The position numbers and the translations under genes were made by a program. A stretch of DNA of 64,000 bases, taken from assembly GCF_017876165.1 (NCBI RefSeq), contig NZ_JAGINQ010000001.1, forward strand, positions 62,001-126,000, written 5' to 3'. The notes below the pieces were generated by a model. It saw only the letters and a program-made list of their open reading frames with translations. It had not been told where the DNA came from and did not search any database. Of the stretch, positions 42,673 through 52,830 are shown piece after piece (position 1 is the first letter of the stretch; each line of letters opens with the position of its first letter). Source of the stretch: Azospirillum soli (GTDB lineage: Bacteria; Pseudomonadota; Alphaproteobacteria; Azospirillales; Azospirillaceae).

Positions 42673-42990
42673 ATGGCTTGGGTCATTCTGTTCTTCGCCG
42701 GTCTGTTCGAGGTTGGCTGGGCCATCGGCCTGAAGCAGACGGAAGGCTTCACCCGCCTCGTCCCCACTGTCCTTACCGTGATTTCCATGGTGATCAGCCT
42801 CGGCCTGCTGGGGCTGGCGCTGAAGAGCCTGCCGCTCGGCACAGCCTACGCGGTGTGGACCGGCATCGGCACGGTCGGCACGGTGCTGCTGGGAATACTG
42901 CTGTACGGTGAGTCGTCGGACGTGATCCGGCTGGCCTGCATCGGGCTGATCATGGCCGGAATCGTCGGGCTGAAGCTGGTCACACCGTAA
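42673..42990 (+). CDS. gdx: Guanidinium exporter Gdx (SugE-type SMR protein)
   Basis: 105 aa, four membrane helices. Small multidrug-resistance family; the SugE/Gdx branch exports guanidinium against protons. The essential membrane Glu is at residue 13 (LFFAGLFEVGWAIGLKQ), with the GLKQTEGF segment typical of SugE rather than EmrE. SLPLGTAYAVWTGIGTVGTVLLGILLYGE holds the GxxxGTV-rich TM3 and the YAVWxGIG signature. GGAGG precedes the ATG by six bases. The upstream guanidine-II riboswitch is strong independent evidence for the substrate. Confidence 0.95.
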   Translation: MAWVILFFAGLFEVGWAIGLKQTEGFTRLVPTVLTVISMVISLGLLGLALKSLPLGTAYAVWTGIGTVGTVLLGILLYGESSDVIRLACIGLIMAGIVGLKLVTP

Positions 42991-43000
42991 AATCGGCGGT

Positions 43001-44038
43001 TCACTCGGCCCGCGCTGCGGCGGCGCGGGCCGCGTAGCCAATCCCGCCGACCACCGCCAACCCAGCCAGGAAGGCGAAGCCGCGCGCCGCCTTTCCCGTG
43101 GTGGTCAGGGATAGGTGCCGTTCCTGGTCGATGAAGCGGCCGCGCGTGCGGTGCAGGCTGTCCACGGGATGGAACAGGTTGTCCGGGCGGCCGGGGGTTT
43201 CCGGTTCGTTGGTTTCCTGGCCTTCGAAAGCCATGGTGGCGACCCGGCGGTCGGCGAAGGCCGGCATGGCCTGGGTGCCGAGAATCGCCTCCGCCGTCGA
43301 GTAGCCCAGCCAGTATTCGCGCCTGGGCGCCTCGGCGGCGTTGACAATGGCGAGGCCGATGTCCTCCGGGCTGTAGATGGTGCCGACCGGCTTGGCCCGG
43401 CGCGGCATGTGGCTGCGCGCCCAGTCGAACTGCGGTGTGTTGACCGCCGGCAAGTGCACCATGGTCAGCTGCACGTCGCTGCCGTCGTGGATCAGTTCGG
43501 CGCGCAGGCTGTCGATGAAGCCCCGGATCGCCGCCTTGGCCCCGCAATAGGCCGCCTGCAAGGGAATGGAGCGGTAGGCCAGCGCGGAGCCGACCTGAAG
43601 GATCGTGCCCCGGTTGCGCGGGGCCATGTGGTGCAGGGCCGCCATCGTGCCATAGGCCGAACCGAGGTAGGTGACCTCCGTCACGCGCCGCAATTCGTCC
43701 GGCGACAGGTCGCCGACGCGCCCGAACACCGTCACCATCGCGTTGTTCACCCACACGTCGATGGGGCCGAGCGTCCGTTCCACCGTGTCGGCCGCCGCGA
43801 ACACGGCATCGGCATCGGCCACGTCGGCCGGAATGATCTCCGGCCGGCCGCCGAGCCGTTCGACCTCCGCCGCGACCTCCTGCAAGGCATCGCGGGAGCG
43901 GGCGATCAGACCAACGGCCGCTCCCCAGCGTTGGGCGAAGGCCAGCGCCGTGGCGCGGCCGACACCCGCCGAGGCTCCGGTAACGACGACAACGGGACGG
44001 TGCTGAAAACGGTGATGGGCCACGGGGCGGCGGGCCAT
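43001..44038 (-). CDS. Short-chain dehydrogenase/reductase with C-terminal membrane helix
   Basis: 345 aa. Rossmann fold: VVVVTGASAGVGRATALAF (NAD(P) loop), NNAM, Ser in LQVGSALAYRSIPLQ, and catalytic YCGAKAA (YxxxK). It is longer than a typical SDR because of a tail of about 90 residues with FAFLAGLAVVGGIGYAARAAAA at the end, a likely membrane anchor. Substrate unknown. Convergent with gdx (10 bases between stops). Confidence 0.9.
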   Translation of the reverse strand: MARRPVAHHRFQHRPVVVVTGASAGVGRATALAFAQRWGAAVGLIARSRDALQEVAAEVERLGGRPEIIPADVADADAVFAAADTVERTLGPIDVWVNNAMVTVFGRVGDLSPDELRRVTEVTYLGSAYGTMAALHHMAPRNRGTILQVGSALAYRSIPLQAAYCGAKAAIRGFIDSLRAELIHDGSDVQLTMVHLPAVNTPQFDWARSHMPRRAKPVGTIYSPEDIGLAIVNAAEAPRREYWLGYSTAEAILGTQAMPAFADRRVATMAFEGQETNEPETPGRPDNLFHPVDSLHRTRGRFIDQERHLSLTTTGKAARGFAFLAGLAVVGGIGYAARAAAARAE

Positions 44039-44098
44039 GGGCGGCCTCTTTGCAAGTTGGATTCGTGTTCCAAACCCGCGCGCCGCCCCCCGGTTCCG

Positions 44099-44518
44099 TT
44101 AGGGGGCTTCGACGATCTCGAAGTCGTGGGTGATCTTGGCCGTAGCGCCCAGCATGATCGACGCGGAGCAGTACTTTTCCGCCGACAGGGCAATGGCGCG
44201 CTCGACCTTGCCGGGATCGAGGTTGCGGCCGGTCACGACGAAATGGACATGGATCCTGGTGAAGACCTTGGGGTCGGTGTCGGCGCGCTCCGCCTCGATC
44301 TCCGCCACGCAGTCGGTGATGGCCTGACGGCCCTTTTCAAGGATCATCACCACGTCAAAGGACGTGCAGCCGCCCATGCCGATCAACAGCATTTCCATCG
44401 GACGAATGCCGAGGTTGCGTCCACCGGCCTCCGGCGCGCCGTCCATCACCACGGCATGGCCGCTGCCGGACTCACCGACGAACATCCGGCCGTCAACCCA
44501 CTTCACGCGCGCCTTCAT
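44099..44518 (-). CDS. OsmC/Ohr family protein (YhfA-like)
   Basis: 139 aa. OsmC-type proteins reduce organic hydroperoxides through two Cys or act in stress. Here GIRPMEMLLIGMGGCTSFDVV gives one conserved Cys and LSAEKYCSASIML the second, so both active cysteines are present; the YhfA branch is suggested by length and MKARVKWVDGRMFVGESGSGH. Stands alone with gaps of about 40-60 bases to leftward neighbours. Confidence 0.9.
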   Translation of the reverse strand: MKARVKWVDGRMFVGESGSGHAVVMDGAPEAGGRNLGIRPMEMLLIGMGGCTSFDVVMILEKGRQAITDCVAEIEAERADTDPKVFTRIHVHFVVTGRNLDPGKVERAIALSAEKYCSASIMLGATAKITHDFEIVEAP

Positions 44519-44560
44519 GGCGGTTCTCCACAGTCAAAACGATAGCGTTGGCAAGGCGCG

Positions 44561-45136
44561 CTAGCGGCGGCGGCGGACGACCGCAATCGCCCCGGCCCCC
44601 AGAACACCAACGAAGCAAACCGTCGCCGTCATTGATTTCATCACCGTCGCGACCGATGCGAATCCAACAAGCGCGCCACTTTCCTGCGGAAAGGACAGCA
44701 GCATGGCGGCGACGGAAATATTTTCGGCGTAATCGAGTGCAGCCATTCCGGCGGCAAGCCATGCTAGCGCGCGCAAGCGCGTCGAGTCCAAGTTTGCCCA
44801 TCGCAGAAGGGTCAACCAGATGCCGGCCAAGGACAGGGCCATCAGAGCCGGATAAGCGAAATCCAACGGCAGTTGGCGGAAAAGGTAATAGTGCCGCCCA
44901 TCAGGCCCAAGGCGGTCGAGCAGCGCGTGGGCGTAGGCGGCGTCGTAACCCAGCGGGGTCACATCGAACATGGTGAGACCGCCGCCACGGGCGGTCAGTT
45001 CCGGGAGAGTAACCCCGACCATGACGCCGTAAACAGCCAGCGCCGCCATCAGAAGCGCGGCCAGCCGCCACCCGGACAGCCACGGCCTTTCGACCTTGGC
45101 GGTCGGCGATGACACGGTAGCGGTAGGGGCGGACAT
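44561..45136 (-). CDS. Four-helix membrane protein, unknown
   Basis: 191 aa. Four to five hydrophobic segments (about 25-45, 80-105, 115-135, 160-185) and a loop with TLPELTARGGGLTMFDVTPLGYDAAYAHALLDRLG. No family name recognised; it resembles small uncharacterised inner-membrane proteins. ATG at 45136 has a weak AAGGCG upstream; a start at 45157 is equally possible. Leftward, followed by the OsmC gene. Confidence 0.7.
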   Translation of the reverse strand: MSAPTATVSSPTAKVERPWLSGWRLAALLMAALAVYGVMVGVTLPELTARGGGLTMFDVTPLGYDAAYAHALLDRLGPDGRHYYLFRQLPLDFAYPALMALSLAGIWLTLLRWANLDSTRLRALAWLAAGMAALDYAENISVAAMLLSFPQESGALVGFASVATVMKSMTATVCFVGVLGAGAIAVVRRRR

Positions 45137-45179
45137 CGTTTCTGGCGCCTTCAGCATCGGGCGAGCACGGGAAGGACGC

Positions 45180-45638
45180 TCACTCTTCCAGCGGATGGCA
45201 GGGCTTGCAGACGGTCGGCCAGGGCTCGCCCAGATCCTCCACCCAGCAGCACCATCCCGAACCGTCCAGGCGGACGCAGCCGCCGCCGGCGAAGTGCAGC
45301 ACGACCCCGCCCTGCACCGCTTCCAGCGACAGGAGTTCGAGGATCTGCGTACGGTCCTTGAGATCGATGTCCTTGATCTTGACCGCCGTCACCCCCTCGA
45401 TCCGCACGCCGCAATGGGTGCGCTCGAAGGGTGTGAGGTGGTCGTCGTCGGCCGAGGGGCCGGGTCGCGGCTGGTCGGCGGTCTCCCACTTGAAGCGGTT
45501 GACCACCAGCACGAACCGCCTCTCGTCCGGCAGGTAACACATATCGCCGATGGGGACGATGGCGTCCTGGAGGCATGCGGAGACGACCTTCAGGTCTTCC
45601 TCGTCCTGGGCGCGCAGTCTGATCGGCGATGCGGTCAT
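45180..45638 (-). CDS. DUF2948 family protein
   Basis: 152 aa. DUF2948 is an alphaproteobacterial family of unknown function, found next to murA. RLRAQDEEDLKVVSACLQDAIVPIGDMCYLPDERRFVLVVNRFKWE is the typical N-terminal block, followed by GVRIEGVTAVKIKDID and LELLSLEAVQGGVVLHFAGGGCVRLD. It lies 32 bases after murA on the same strand. Confidence 0.92.
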   Translation of the reverse strand: MTASPIRLRAQDEEDLKVVSACLQDAIVPIGDMCYLPDERRFVLVVNRFKWETADQPRPGPSADDDHLTPFERTHCGVRIEGVTAVKIKDIDLKDRTQILELLSLEAVQGGVVLHFAGGGCVRLDGSGWCCWVEDLGEPWPTVCKPCHPLEE

Positions 45639-45670
45639 GGGCTTCCTCTGGCTAGACAGTCAGGCGGGCG

Positions 45671-46963
<1,293 letters not shown>

Positions 46964-47014
46964 GAAGCTGTCTTGTCCGGTGTGAAACTGTCAATAGGGC
47001 TGTGGCCCGGCGGA

Positions 47015-47569
47015 TTACAACCGGGGCAGCGTCACTCCCTTTTGGCCCATGTACTTACCGGACTTGTCCGCATACGAGGTCTCACAGACGCTGTCCCCCT
47101 TCAGGAACAGGAACTGGCAGAGGCCTTCGTTGGCGTACACCTTCGCCGGCAGGGGCGTCGTGTTTGAAATCTCCAGCGTAACGTGGCCTTCCCATTCGGG
47201 TTCCAGCGGCGTCACGTTCACGATCAGGCCGCAGCGGGCGTAGGTGCTCTTGCCCAGGCAGATCACCAGCACGTCGCGGGGAATGCGGAAATATTCCACC
47301 GTGCGGGCCAGCGCGAAGCTGTTCGGCGGGATGATGCAGACGTCCACCTTGCGGTCCACGAAGCTGCTGTCATCGAACTTCTTCGGGTCGACGACGGCGT
47401 TGTCCACGTTGGTGAAGATCTTGAACTCGTCGGCCACCCGCGCGTCGTACCCGTAGGAGGACAGGCCGTAGGAGATCACCCCCTCGCGATGCTGCTTCTC
47501 GACGAAAGGCTCAATCATGCCTTTGGTCTCGGCCATCTCGCGGATCCAAGTGTCCGGCATGATGCCCAT
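47015..47569 (-). CDS. dcd: dCTP deaminase
   Basis: 184 aa. Deaminates dCTP to dUTP for thymidylate synthesis. [92 protein letters not shown] (catalytic Glu in TPLEPEWEG and substrate Arg) and QFLFLKG. The length fits mono-functional Dcd of proteobacteria rather than bifunctional Dcd-Dut. Leftward, upstream of murA. Confidence 0.96.
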   Translation of the reverse strand: MGIMPDTWIREMAETKGMIEPFVEKQHREGVISYGLSSYGYDARVADEFKIFTNVDNAVVDPKKFDDSSFVDRKVDVCIIPPNSFALARTVEYFRIPRDVLVICLGKSTYARCGLIVNVTPLEPEWEGHVTLEISNTTPLPAKVYANEGLCQFLFLKGDSVCETSYADKSGKYMGQKGVTLPRL

Positions 47570-47670
47570 CGTGGGGTACTCCTCGGGTATAAAGGGGGTT
47601 GAACCGACTAGGCGTTGTAGCCGAGCATGCGGGCGGGCTCAAGGGAAGGAAATGGGGCTTTCTGCATATC

Positions 47671-48114
47671 ATGGACGACAAAACCATCGCGCCGACCGTC
47701 ACCCTGTCGCTGAAGGACCGTTTCGACCCGGCGGAGGTAAAGCAGCTGCATGACGGCCTGCGCGGCTACAACGAGCAGTTCACCCGCCCCTACGACATGC
47801 GGGAACTGATGGTCACCGCGCGAGGGGACGACGGCACCCTGCTGGGCGGCCTGACCGGCTGGACGAACTGGGAGTGGCTGTATGTGGACTATCTGTGGAC
47901 CCATGACAGCCAGCGAAGGAGTGGGCTTGGTTCCCGCCTGCTGAAGGCGGCGGAGGAAGAAGGCCTGCGGCGCGGCTGCAAGTGGTCGCGGCTCTACACC
48001 TACGACTTCCAGGCGCCGGGCTTTTACAGGAAGCAGGGTTACGAGGTGTGGGCGGAAATGGAAGGCTATCCGCCGGGGCACACGCAGATCTGGTTCAGGA
48101 AGACGCTGGCGTAG
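47671..48114 (+). CDS. GNAT family N-acetyltransferase
   Basis: 147 aa. DGTLLGGLTGWTNWEWLYVDYLWTHDSQRRSGLGSRLLKAAEEEG contains strands beta4-5 and the acetyl-CoA loop (QRRSGLGSRL); YTYDFQAPGFYRKQGYEVWAEMEGYPPGHTQIWFRKTL completes the fold. Substrate unknown. Start at MDDKTIAP; a TTG-started longer frame from 47599 is unlikely. It overlaps the convergent EamA gene by 20 bases. Confidence 0.85.
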   Translation: MDDKTIAPTVTLSLKDRFDPAEVKQLHDGLRGYNEQFTRPYDMRELMVTARGDDGTLLGGLTGWTNWEWLYVDYLWTHDSQRRSGLGSRLLKAAEEEGLRRGCKWSRLYTYDFQAPGFYRKQGYEVWAEMEGYPPGHTQIWFRKTLA

Positions 48115-49015
48115 GCCGCACCGCCGCCTCATTGCGCTTGAGGTAGACGATCACCGCACAGACCAGCAGCATGCCGGCGATCTGGGGCGGGTCGAACGAT
48201 TCGCCCAACAGCGCATAGGCGGTTAGCCCCGCGAACACGGGGTCGAGCATCCCGACCACCGTCGCGGGGAACGGGTCGATGGTGCGAAGCCCTTCCAGGT
48301 AGAGCCAGTAGGGCGCGACCGTGCCAAAGATGCCGACGAAAAACGTGAAGCCGATCACCTCCCAGGTCGGCTCGACCGACCCGTAGTCGATCATCGGGGT
48401 CGCCACCAGCCAGAACAGCGCCGACAAGAAGAACGGCCAGAAGTTCATGGTCCAGCTGTTCAGGCCCCGGACGTGCCCCCGCGCGCACCAGACGTTGTAG
48501 GCGGCGAACGACGCGGCACAGAGCAGTCCGACGATCACGCCCGCCGTGTTCGCGTCCCAAAGCGCCGCGTCGTAACCGCCGACCAGCAGGAAGCAGCCGG
48601 CGATGTTGCCGGCCAGGATCAGCAGCACGGGCCGATTAAGCCGGTGCGTGCCGAGGACCACCCCCGCCGCGACGATCAGCAGGGGGGCCGTGTATTCCAG
48701 CATCAAGGCCAAGGCGACGTTGGTCAGCGCGATGGCGTAGAAGAATGTGACGTTGACCAGCGTCAGCAGCACGCCGAGTTGAAGGAGGAACGGTATGTCG
48801 GCGCGGGCGACACGGATCGGCTTGCTCAACATCAGCATGATCGCGGCCATGGCGCCGGCCGCCACGAAGGCGCGCAGGGCGATCATCACCAGGGGCGGCA
48901 TCGCCGTGACGAACAGCATCTTCGCCACCGTCCCGGCAATGCCGAACAGCAGCGCCGAGGCGACGATGCAGGTGTAGCCGATCAGGCGTGCGTTGGCGGT
49001 GGCGCGATCCGACAT
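48095..49015 (-). CDS. EamA/DMT-family transporter
   Basis: 306 aa with ten membrane helices in two EamA repeats. Drug/metabolite transporter superfamily; these move amino acids, nucleotides or other small molecules out of or into cells. ALLFGIAGTVAKMLF opens repeat 1, and LMLEYTAPLLIVAAGVVLG is the conserved helix-4 pattern; repeat 2 has PVFAGLTAYALLGESFDPPQIAGMLLV. Substrate unknown. ATG at 49015 is chosen over the longer reading. Confidence 0.9.
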   Translation of the reverse strand: MSDRATANARLIGYTCIVASALLFGIAGTVAKMLFVTAMPPLVMIALRAFVAAGAMAAIMLMLSKPIRVARADIPFLLQLGVLLTLVNVTFFYAIALTNVALALMLEYTAPLLIVAAGVVLGTHRLNRPVLLILAGNIAGCFLLVGGYDAALWDANTAGVIVGLLCAASFAAYNVWCARGHVRGLNSWTMNFWPFFLSALFWLVATPMIDYGSVEPTWEVIGFTFFVGIFGTVAPYWLYLEGLRTIDPFPATVVGMLDPVFAGLTAYALLGESFDPPQIAGMLLVCAVIVYLKRNEAAVRPTPASS

Positions 49016-49088
49016 GGCGATTCCGGGTCCGTTCGGCGCGAGCATAGCGAATCGCAACGGCCCCCCTATGCGGCAAATCGGCCGGCGG

Positions 49089-49229
49089 TCAGTTCGGCTG
49101 CTCGTCCTTTTCCCGCTGGCGGGCCTGCTCCTTGCGCTTGCGCAGGTTCTCGCGCAGGCGGGCGGCGAGGCGTTCGGCGCGGTCGTCCTTCTTGGAGGGG
49201 ACGGCGGGTTTCTTCGGGTCTTCTGTCAT
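49089..49229 (-). CDS. Short basic protein overlapping asnB
   Basis: 46 aa. Almost wholly charged: MTEDPKKPAVPSKK, then AERLAARLRENLRKRKEQARQRE, a single highly basic amphipathic helix. Short proteins with an AARLRENLxRRKxQAR core recur in alphaproteobacteria, without a known role. Its ATG overlaps the asnB stop (ATGA), so it is translated with asnB. Confidence is moderate because of the size. Confidence 0.65.
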   Translation of the reverse strand: MTEDPKKPAVPSKKDDRAERLAARLRENLRKRKEQARQREKDEQPN

Positions 49230-51199
49230 GCGGCGCTCGCGGCAAGCGGTGCGGCGGTGGAAGCGGTGCCCCAGCGCTGTTTCCACGCCTGGAACATCAG
49301 GACGCTCCACAGCCGGTGCTGGTTGTTGCGGGTGCCCGCCAGATGCTCCGCCCAGCAGGCGCGGATCGGGGCCGGGTCGAAATAGCCGTCGCTGCGCAGG
49401 CGGCGTTCGTCCAGCAAATCCTCGGCCCACGCGCGTAGTGGGCCGCGCAGCCAGGAGTCGATGGGCACGGCGAAGCCAGACTTTGGGCGTTCGATCAACT
49501 CGCGCGGGACGTGGCGGTAGAGGACTTGGCGCAGCAGCCACTTGCCCTTGCCGTCGCGAATCTTCTGGGACAGTGGCACGCGCCACGCATGCTCCACGAC
49601 GCGGTGGTCGAGCAGCGGAACGCGCGCTTCCAGCGACACGCCCATGCTGGCGCGATCCACCTTGGCGAGGATGTCGTCGGGCAGATAGGTGACCGAATCC
49701 AGATACTGCATCCGCTCGACGAAATCCGGCATCGCGGCGGCCACGCCGTCGTCCCACAGCCGGCCGCGCGGCTCCCGGCCGCCGAGGACCAGGGAATCGG
49801 GCTCGTCCCATTGGCTGACCAAGCGGCGGTAGAGCGCGTCCTCGTCGGCGGCACCCAGAACGCCGGCCAGCTTGTGCAGCTTGTCGCCGGGCTGGCGCGG
49901 GCGGCGGGATTGCGGGACGAGGCCGAACAGCGCGTCCCAGCCCTGCGGCGGCACCGAGCGCACCAAGCCGGCGGCGCCACGCCGCAGTCCGGCCGGCAGG
50001 CGCCCGATGCGCCGCCACACGGCGGGCCCCCAGAAGTAACGGTTGTAGCCGGCGAACAGCTCGTCCCCGCCGTCGCCCGACAGGGCCACGGTGACGGAGC
50101 GGCGCGTCATCTCCGACACCAGCAGCGTCGGGATCTGGGAACTGTCGGCGAAGGGCTCGTCGTAGAACTCGGGCAGGCGCGGGATGGCGTCCAGCGCGTG
50201 GGCGGCGTCCACGCGCAACTCGGTGTGTTCGGTGCCGAGATGGGCGGCGACGGCTCGGGCGTGCGCGGCCTCGTCGTAGTCGCCCTCGCCGAAGCCGATG
50301 GTGAAGGTGCGCACCGGGCGGTCGCTCTGCGCCTGCATCAGCGCGACGACCGTGGAACTGTCGATGCCGCCGGACAAGAAGGCGCCGAGCGGAACGTCGG
50401 CCATCATCTGCCGGCCGATGGCGTCCTTCAGAAGGGTTTCCAGCGCGTCGGTAGCGTCCTCATCGGACAGGGACAGGCGGTCGGCAATGCCTCCGCGGGC
50501 GGCCTCGCCCATGTCCCAATAGACGGTGCGTTCGGGGTCCCGGCCGGGACGGACAGTCAGGATGCTGCCCGGCTCCAGCTTGAACACGCCCTTGTGGATG
50601 GTGTGCGGGGCCGGCACGTAGCTGAAGCGCATGTAGGCGGCCAGCGCGTCGCGGTCAATGTCCGCGCGGAAGGCCGGATGCGCGCGCAGCGCCTTGGGCT
50701 GCGAGCCGAACAGCAGCGTGCCGTTCATGCGCGCCCAATAGAGCGGCTTCACGCCGAGATGGTCGCGGACGAGGTAGAGGGTCCGGTCGCGTCGGTCCCA
50801 GAGCGCGAAGGCGAAGATGCCGACGAGGCGCTTCACCGTGCGCTCGACACCCCAGGCGGCGCAGGCCTCGACCAGCACCTCGGTGTCGGAGTGCCCGCGG
50901 AAGCCGTGGCCGGCGGCCTCCAGCTCGGCGCGGAGGTCCTGGAAATTGTAGATCTCGCCGTTGTAGGCGATCACCCAGCGCCCGTCCGCCGAGAGCATCG
51001 GCTGGCGCCCGAGCGGCGACAGATCAACGATGGCGAGCCGCCGGTGGCCGAGCGCGATGCCCGCCGCCTCGTCCGCCCACACGCCGTCACCGTCGGGGCC
51101 GCGATGGGCGATGGTGTCGGCCATACGCCGCGCGACGGCTTCCAGCCCGACCGGCGTCCGGGATTCAGACTCGGCCAGAAATCCGCAAAAGCCGCACAT
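49226..51199 (-). CDS. asnB: Asparagine synthetase-like glutamine amidotransferase
   Basis: 657 aa. MCGFCGFLAESE: catalytic Cys at position 2 (class II glutaminase). The C-terminal synthetase domain has ATP-PP motif LGAFLSGGIDSSTVVALM and later ALSGDGGDELFAGYNRY. The extended length and RMQYLDSVTYLPDDILAKVDRASMGVSLEARVPLLDHRVVE are typical of the surface-polysaccharide type, which may amidate a sugar carboxylate instead of making free asparagine. The divergent polysaccharide cluster supports such a role, but this remains inference. Confidence 0.9.
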   Translation of the reverse strand: MCGFCGFLAESESRTPVGLEAVARRMADTIAHRGPDGDGVWADEAAGIALGHRRLAIVDLSPLGRQPMLSADGRWVIAYNGEIYNFQDLRAELEAAGHGFRGHSDTEVLVEACAAWGVERTVKRLVGIFAFALWDRRDRTLYLVRDHLGVKPLYWARMNGTLLFGSQPKALRAHPAFRADIDRDALAAYMRFSYVPAPHTIHKGVFKLEPGSILTVRPGRDPERTVYWDMGEAARGGIADRLSLSDEDATDALETLLKDAIGRQMMADVPLGAFLSGGIDSSTVVALMQAQSDRPVRTFTIGFGEGDYDEAAHARAVAAHLGTEHTELRVDAAHALDAIPRLPEFYDEPFADSSQIPTLLVSEMTRRSVTVALSGDGGDELFAGYNRYFWGPAVWRRIGRLPAGLRRGAAGLVRSVPPQGWDALFGLVPQSRRPRQPGDKLHKLAGVLGAADEDALYRRLVSQWDEPDSLVLGGREPRGRLWDDGVAAAMPDFVERMQYLDSVTYLPDDILAKVDRASMGVSLEARVPLLDHRVVEHAWRVPLSQKIRDGKGKWLLRQVLYRHVPRELIERPKSGFAVPIDSWLRGPLRAWAEDLLDERRLRSDGYFDPAPIRACWAEHLAGTRNNQHRLWSVLMFQAWKQRWGTASTAAPLAASAA

Positions 51200-51236
51200 G
51201 CGCGTGTTCTCTCCAAGGCCCGAAACGCCCCTTCAC

Positions 51237-51320
51237 CGTCATCCCCGCGAAGGCGGGGATCCAGGGCCATTCAGCGACGTTCCCGAGTTGCCCTGGATTC
51301 CCGCTTTCGCGGGAATGACG
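51237..51320. repeat. Extragenic inverted repeat (REP-like)
   Basis: CGTCATCCCCGCGAAGGCGGGGATCCAGGGC (left arm 51237-51267, written here by its two halves: CGTCATCCCCGCGAAGG and CGGGGATCCAGGGC) is nearly complementary to 51290-51320 across a 22-base loop. This GCGAA-tipped palindrome type is widespread between genes in proteobacteria. It could end transcription of the gene at 51342 and is likely present many times in the genome. Confidence 0.75.
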
Positions 51321-51341
51321 ATGGTGGAGTGGGCGATGCCT

Positions 51342-51677
51342 TCAGTGGTCGGAATGGTGCAGGATGGCGTCACGCAGGCCCGTCTCGTAGGCCATGCCCT
51401 GGGCGGTGATGATCGCCTTGCCGGGTTCGCGGCGCAGCATGCCCTTGCGCTCCAGAATGGTCCAAACGGCGTCGTTGGACAGGCCGGTGGCGTCCTTGCC
51501 GCTGACCACCGCGTGGCCGAGGTGGAAATGGTTGCCGTGCGCGTGCGGCAGGGAGGTCACGGTGAAGGCGCCCTCCTCCTCGGCCGGCGTGTCTTCCAGC
51601 CGGGCGATTTCCTGAAGAAGGGTCAGCGTCTTCAGCTGCAGCGGGTTGAGATTCGCGGGGTTCTTCTTGGGCGCCAT
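51342..51677 (-). CDS. Conserved hypothetical protein with His-rich segment
   Basis: 111 aa, not recognised. NPLQLKTLTLLQEIARLEDTP looks like a helix pair, then FTVTSLPHAHGNHFHLGHAVVSGKDATGL with four His within a dozen residues (possible metal site), and LSNDAVWTILERKGMLRREPG resembling a small winged-helix end. Cytosolic. GGCGCCATGGGG context; a weak binding site. It lies between asnB and the epimerase gene. Confidence 0.65.
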   Translation of the reverse strand: MAPKKNPANLNPLQLKTLTLLQEIARLEDTPAEEEGAFTVTSLPHAHGNHFHLGHAVVSGKDATGLSNDAVWTILERKGMLRREPGKAIITAQGMAYETGLRDAILHHSDH

Positions 51678-51836
51678 GGGGGGTTCACGCTTCGCATCGG
51701 AATAAGGACGCGGCAGTAGATCGTTTGGGCGGAGCGCCTGTCAAGCGGCCGAGTCTTTGCGGACTGGCGTCAGGCCCCGCTCTGGGGCATAAGTCGGCGG
51801 CTGTGGACGCGGACGCGTCGTTTGAGGATGGCAAGC

Positions 51837-52820
51837 ATGACGATCGTGGTCACCGGCGCCGCCGGTTTCATCGGCTCGCACGTGGCGGCGGCCCTGCTGG
51901 AGCGCGGGGAGACCGTGCTGGGGCTCGACAACCTCAACGACTATTACTCGGTGGCGCTGAAGGAGGCGCGGCTGGCGCGCCTGCTCGCCAAACCCGGTTT
52001 CCGCTTCATCAAGGCGGACGTGTCCGACCGCGCGGCCATCGAGGCGCTGGCGCCCGACTTCGCCGAGGCGACAGGCGTGGTCCATCTGGCGGCGCAGGCC
52101 GGCGTGCGCTACTCCCTGGAAAACCCGTACGCCTACGTGGACGCCAACGTCACCGGACAGGTGGCGATGCTGGAGGCGGCGCGGCGGATGCCGAAGCTGA
52201 AGCATTTCGTCTACGCCTCCACCTCCTCCGTCTACGGCGCCAACAAGAAGATGCCCTTCTCGGTCGAGGACCGGGTCGATTCGCCGATGTCCATCTACGC
52301 CGCCACCAAGAAGGCGGCGGAGATGATGACATACGCCTACTGCCATCTGTACAAGTTCCCGGCGACGGGCCTGCGCTTCTTCACCGTCTACGGCCCGTGG
52401 GGCCGGCCGGACATGGCCGCCTATCTGTTCGCCGACGCCATCATGGCGGGCCGGCCGATCCGCGTCTTCAACGAGGGCCGGATGAAGCGCGACTTCACCT
52501 TCGTGGAGGACATCGCGGCCGGCGTGCTGGCGGCACTGGACCGCCCGGCCAAGGCGGACGAGAACGGCGCGCCGCACGCGGTCTACAACCTCGGCAACAA
52601 CCGGACCGAGGATCTGATGCGCTTCATCGGCATCATTGAGCAGGCGCTCGGCCGCGAAGCCGTCAAGCAGATGGAGCCGATCCAGGCCGGCGACGTGCCG
52701 GAGACCTCCGCCGACATCGAGGCGAGCCGCCGCGACCTGGGTTACGAGCCGACGACTCCCATCGACGTGGGCCTGCCCCGCTTCATCGCGTGGTATAAGG
52801 ACTATCACGGCATTGCCTGA
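51837..52820 (+). CDS. UDP-glucuronate 4-epimerase-like NAD-dependent epimerase
   Basis: 327 aa. SDR epimerase of nucleotide sugars. VVTGAAGFIGSHVAAALL is the NAD loop, GLDNLNDYYSVALKEARL is the typical start of the UDP-GlcA epimerases (CapI/LpsL), catalytic Ser in YASTSSVYGANK and YAATKKAAE (YxxxK). RFFTVYGPWGRPDMA and FTFVEDIAAGV follow. Likely makes UDP-galacturonate for surface polysaccharide. GAGG lies before the ATG; two more upstream ATGs are possible. Confidence 0.92.
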   Translation: MTIVVTGAAGFIGSHVAAALLERGETVLGLDNLNDYYSVALKEARLARLLAKPGFRFIKADVSDRAAIEALAPDFAEATGVVHLAAQAGVRYSLENPYAYVDANVTGQVAMLEAARRMPKLKHFVYASTSSVYGANKKMPFSVEDRVDSPMSIYAATKKAAEMMTYAYCHLYKFPATGLRFFTVYGPWGRPDMAAYLFADAIMAGRPIRVFNEGRMKRDFTFVEDIAAGVLAALDRPAKADENGAPHAVYNLGNNRTEDLMRFIGIIEQALGREAVKQMEPIQAGDVPETSADIEASRRDLGYEPTTPIDVGLPRFIAWYKDYHGIA

Positions 52821-52830
52821 GGCCCGTTCC

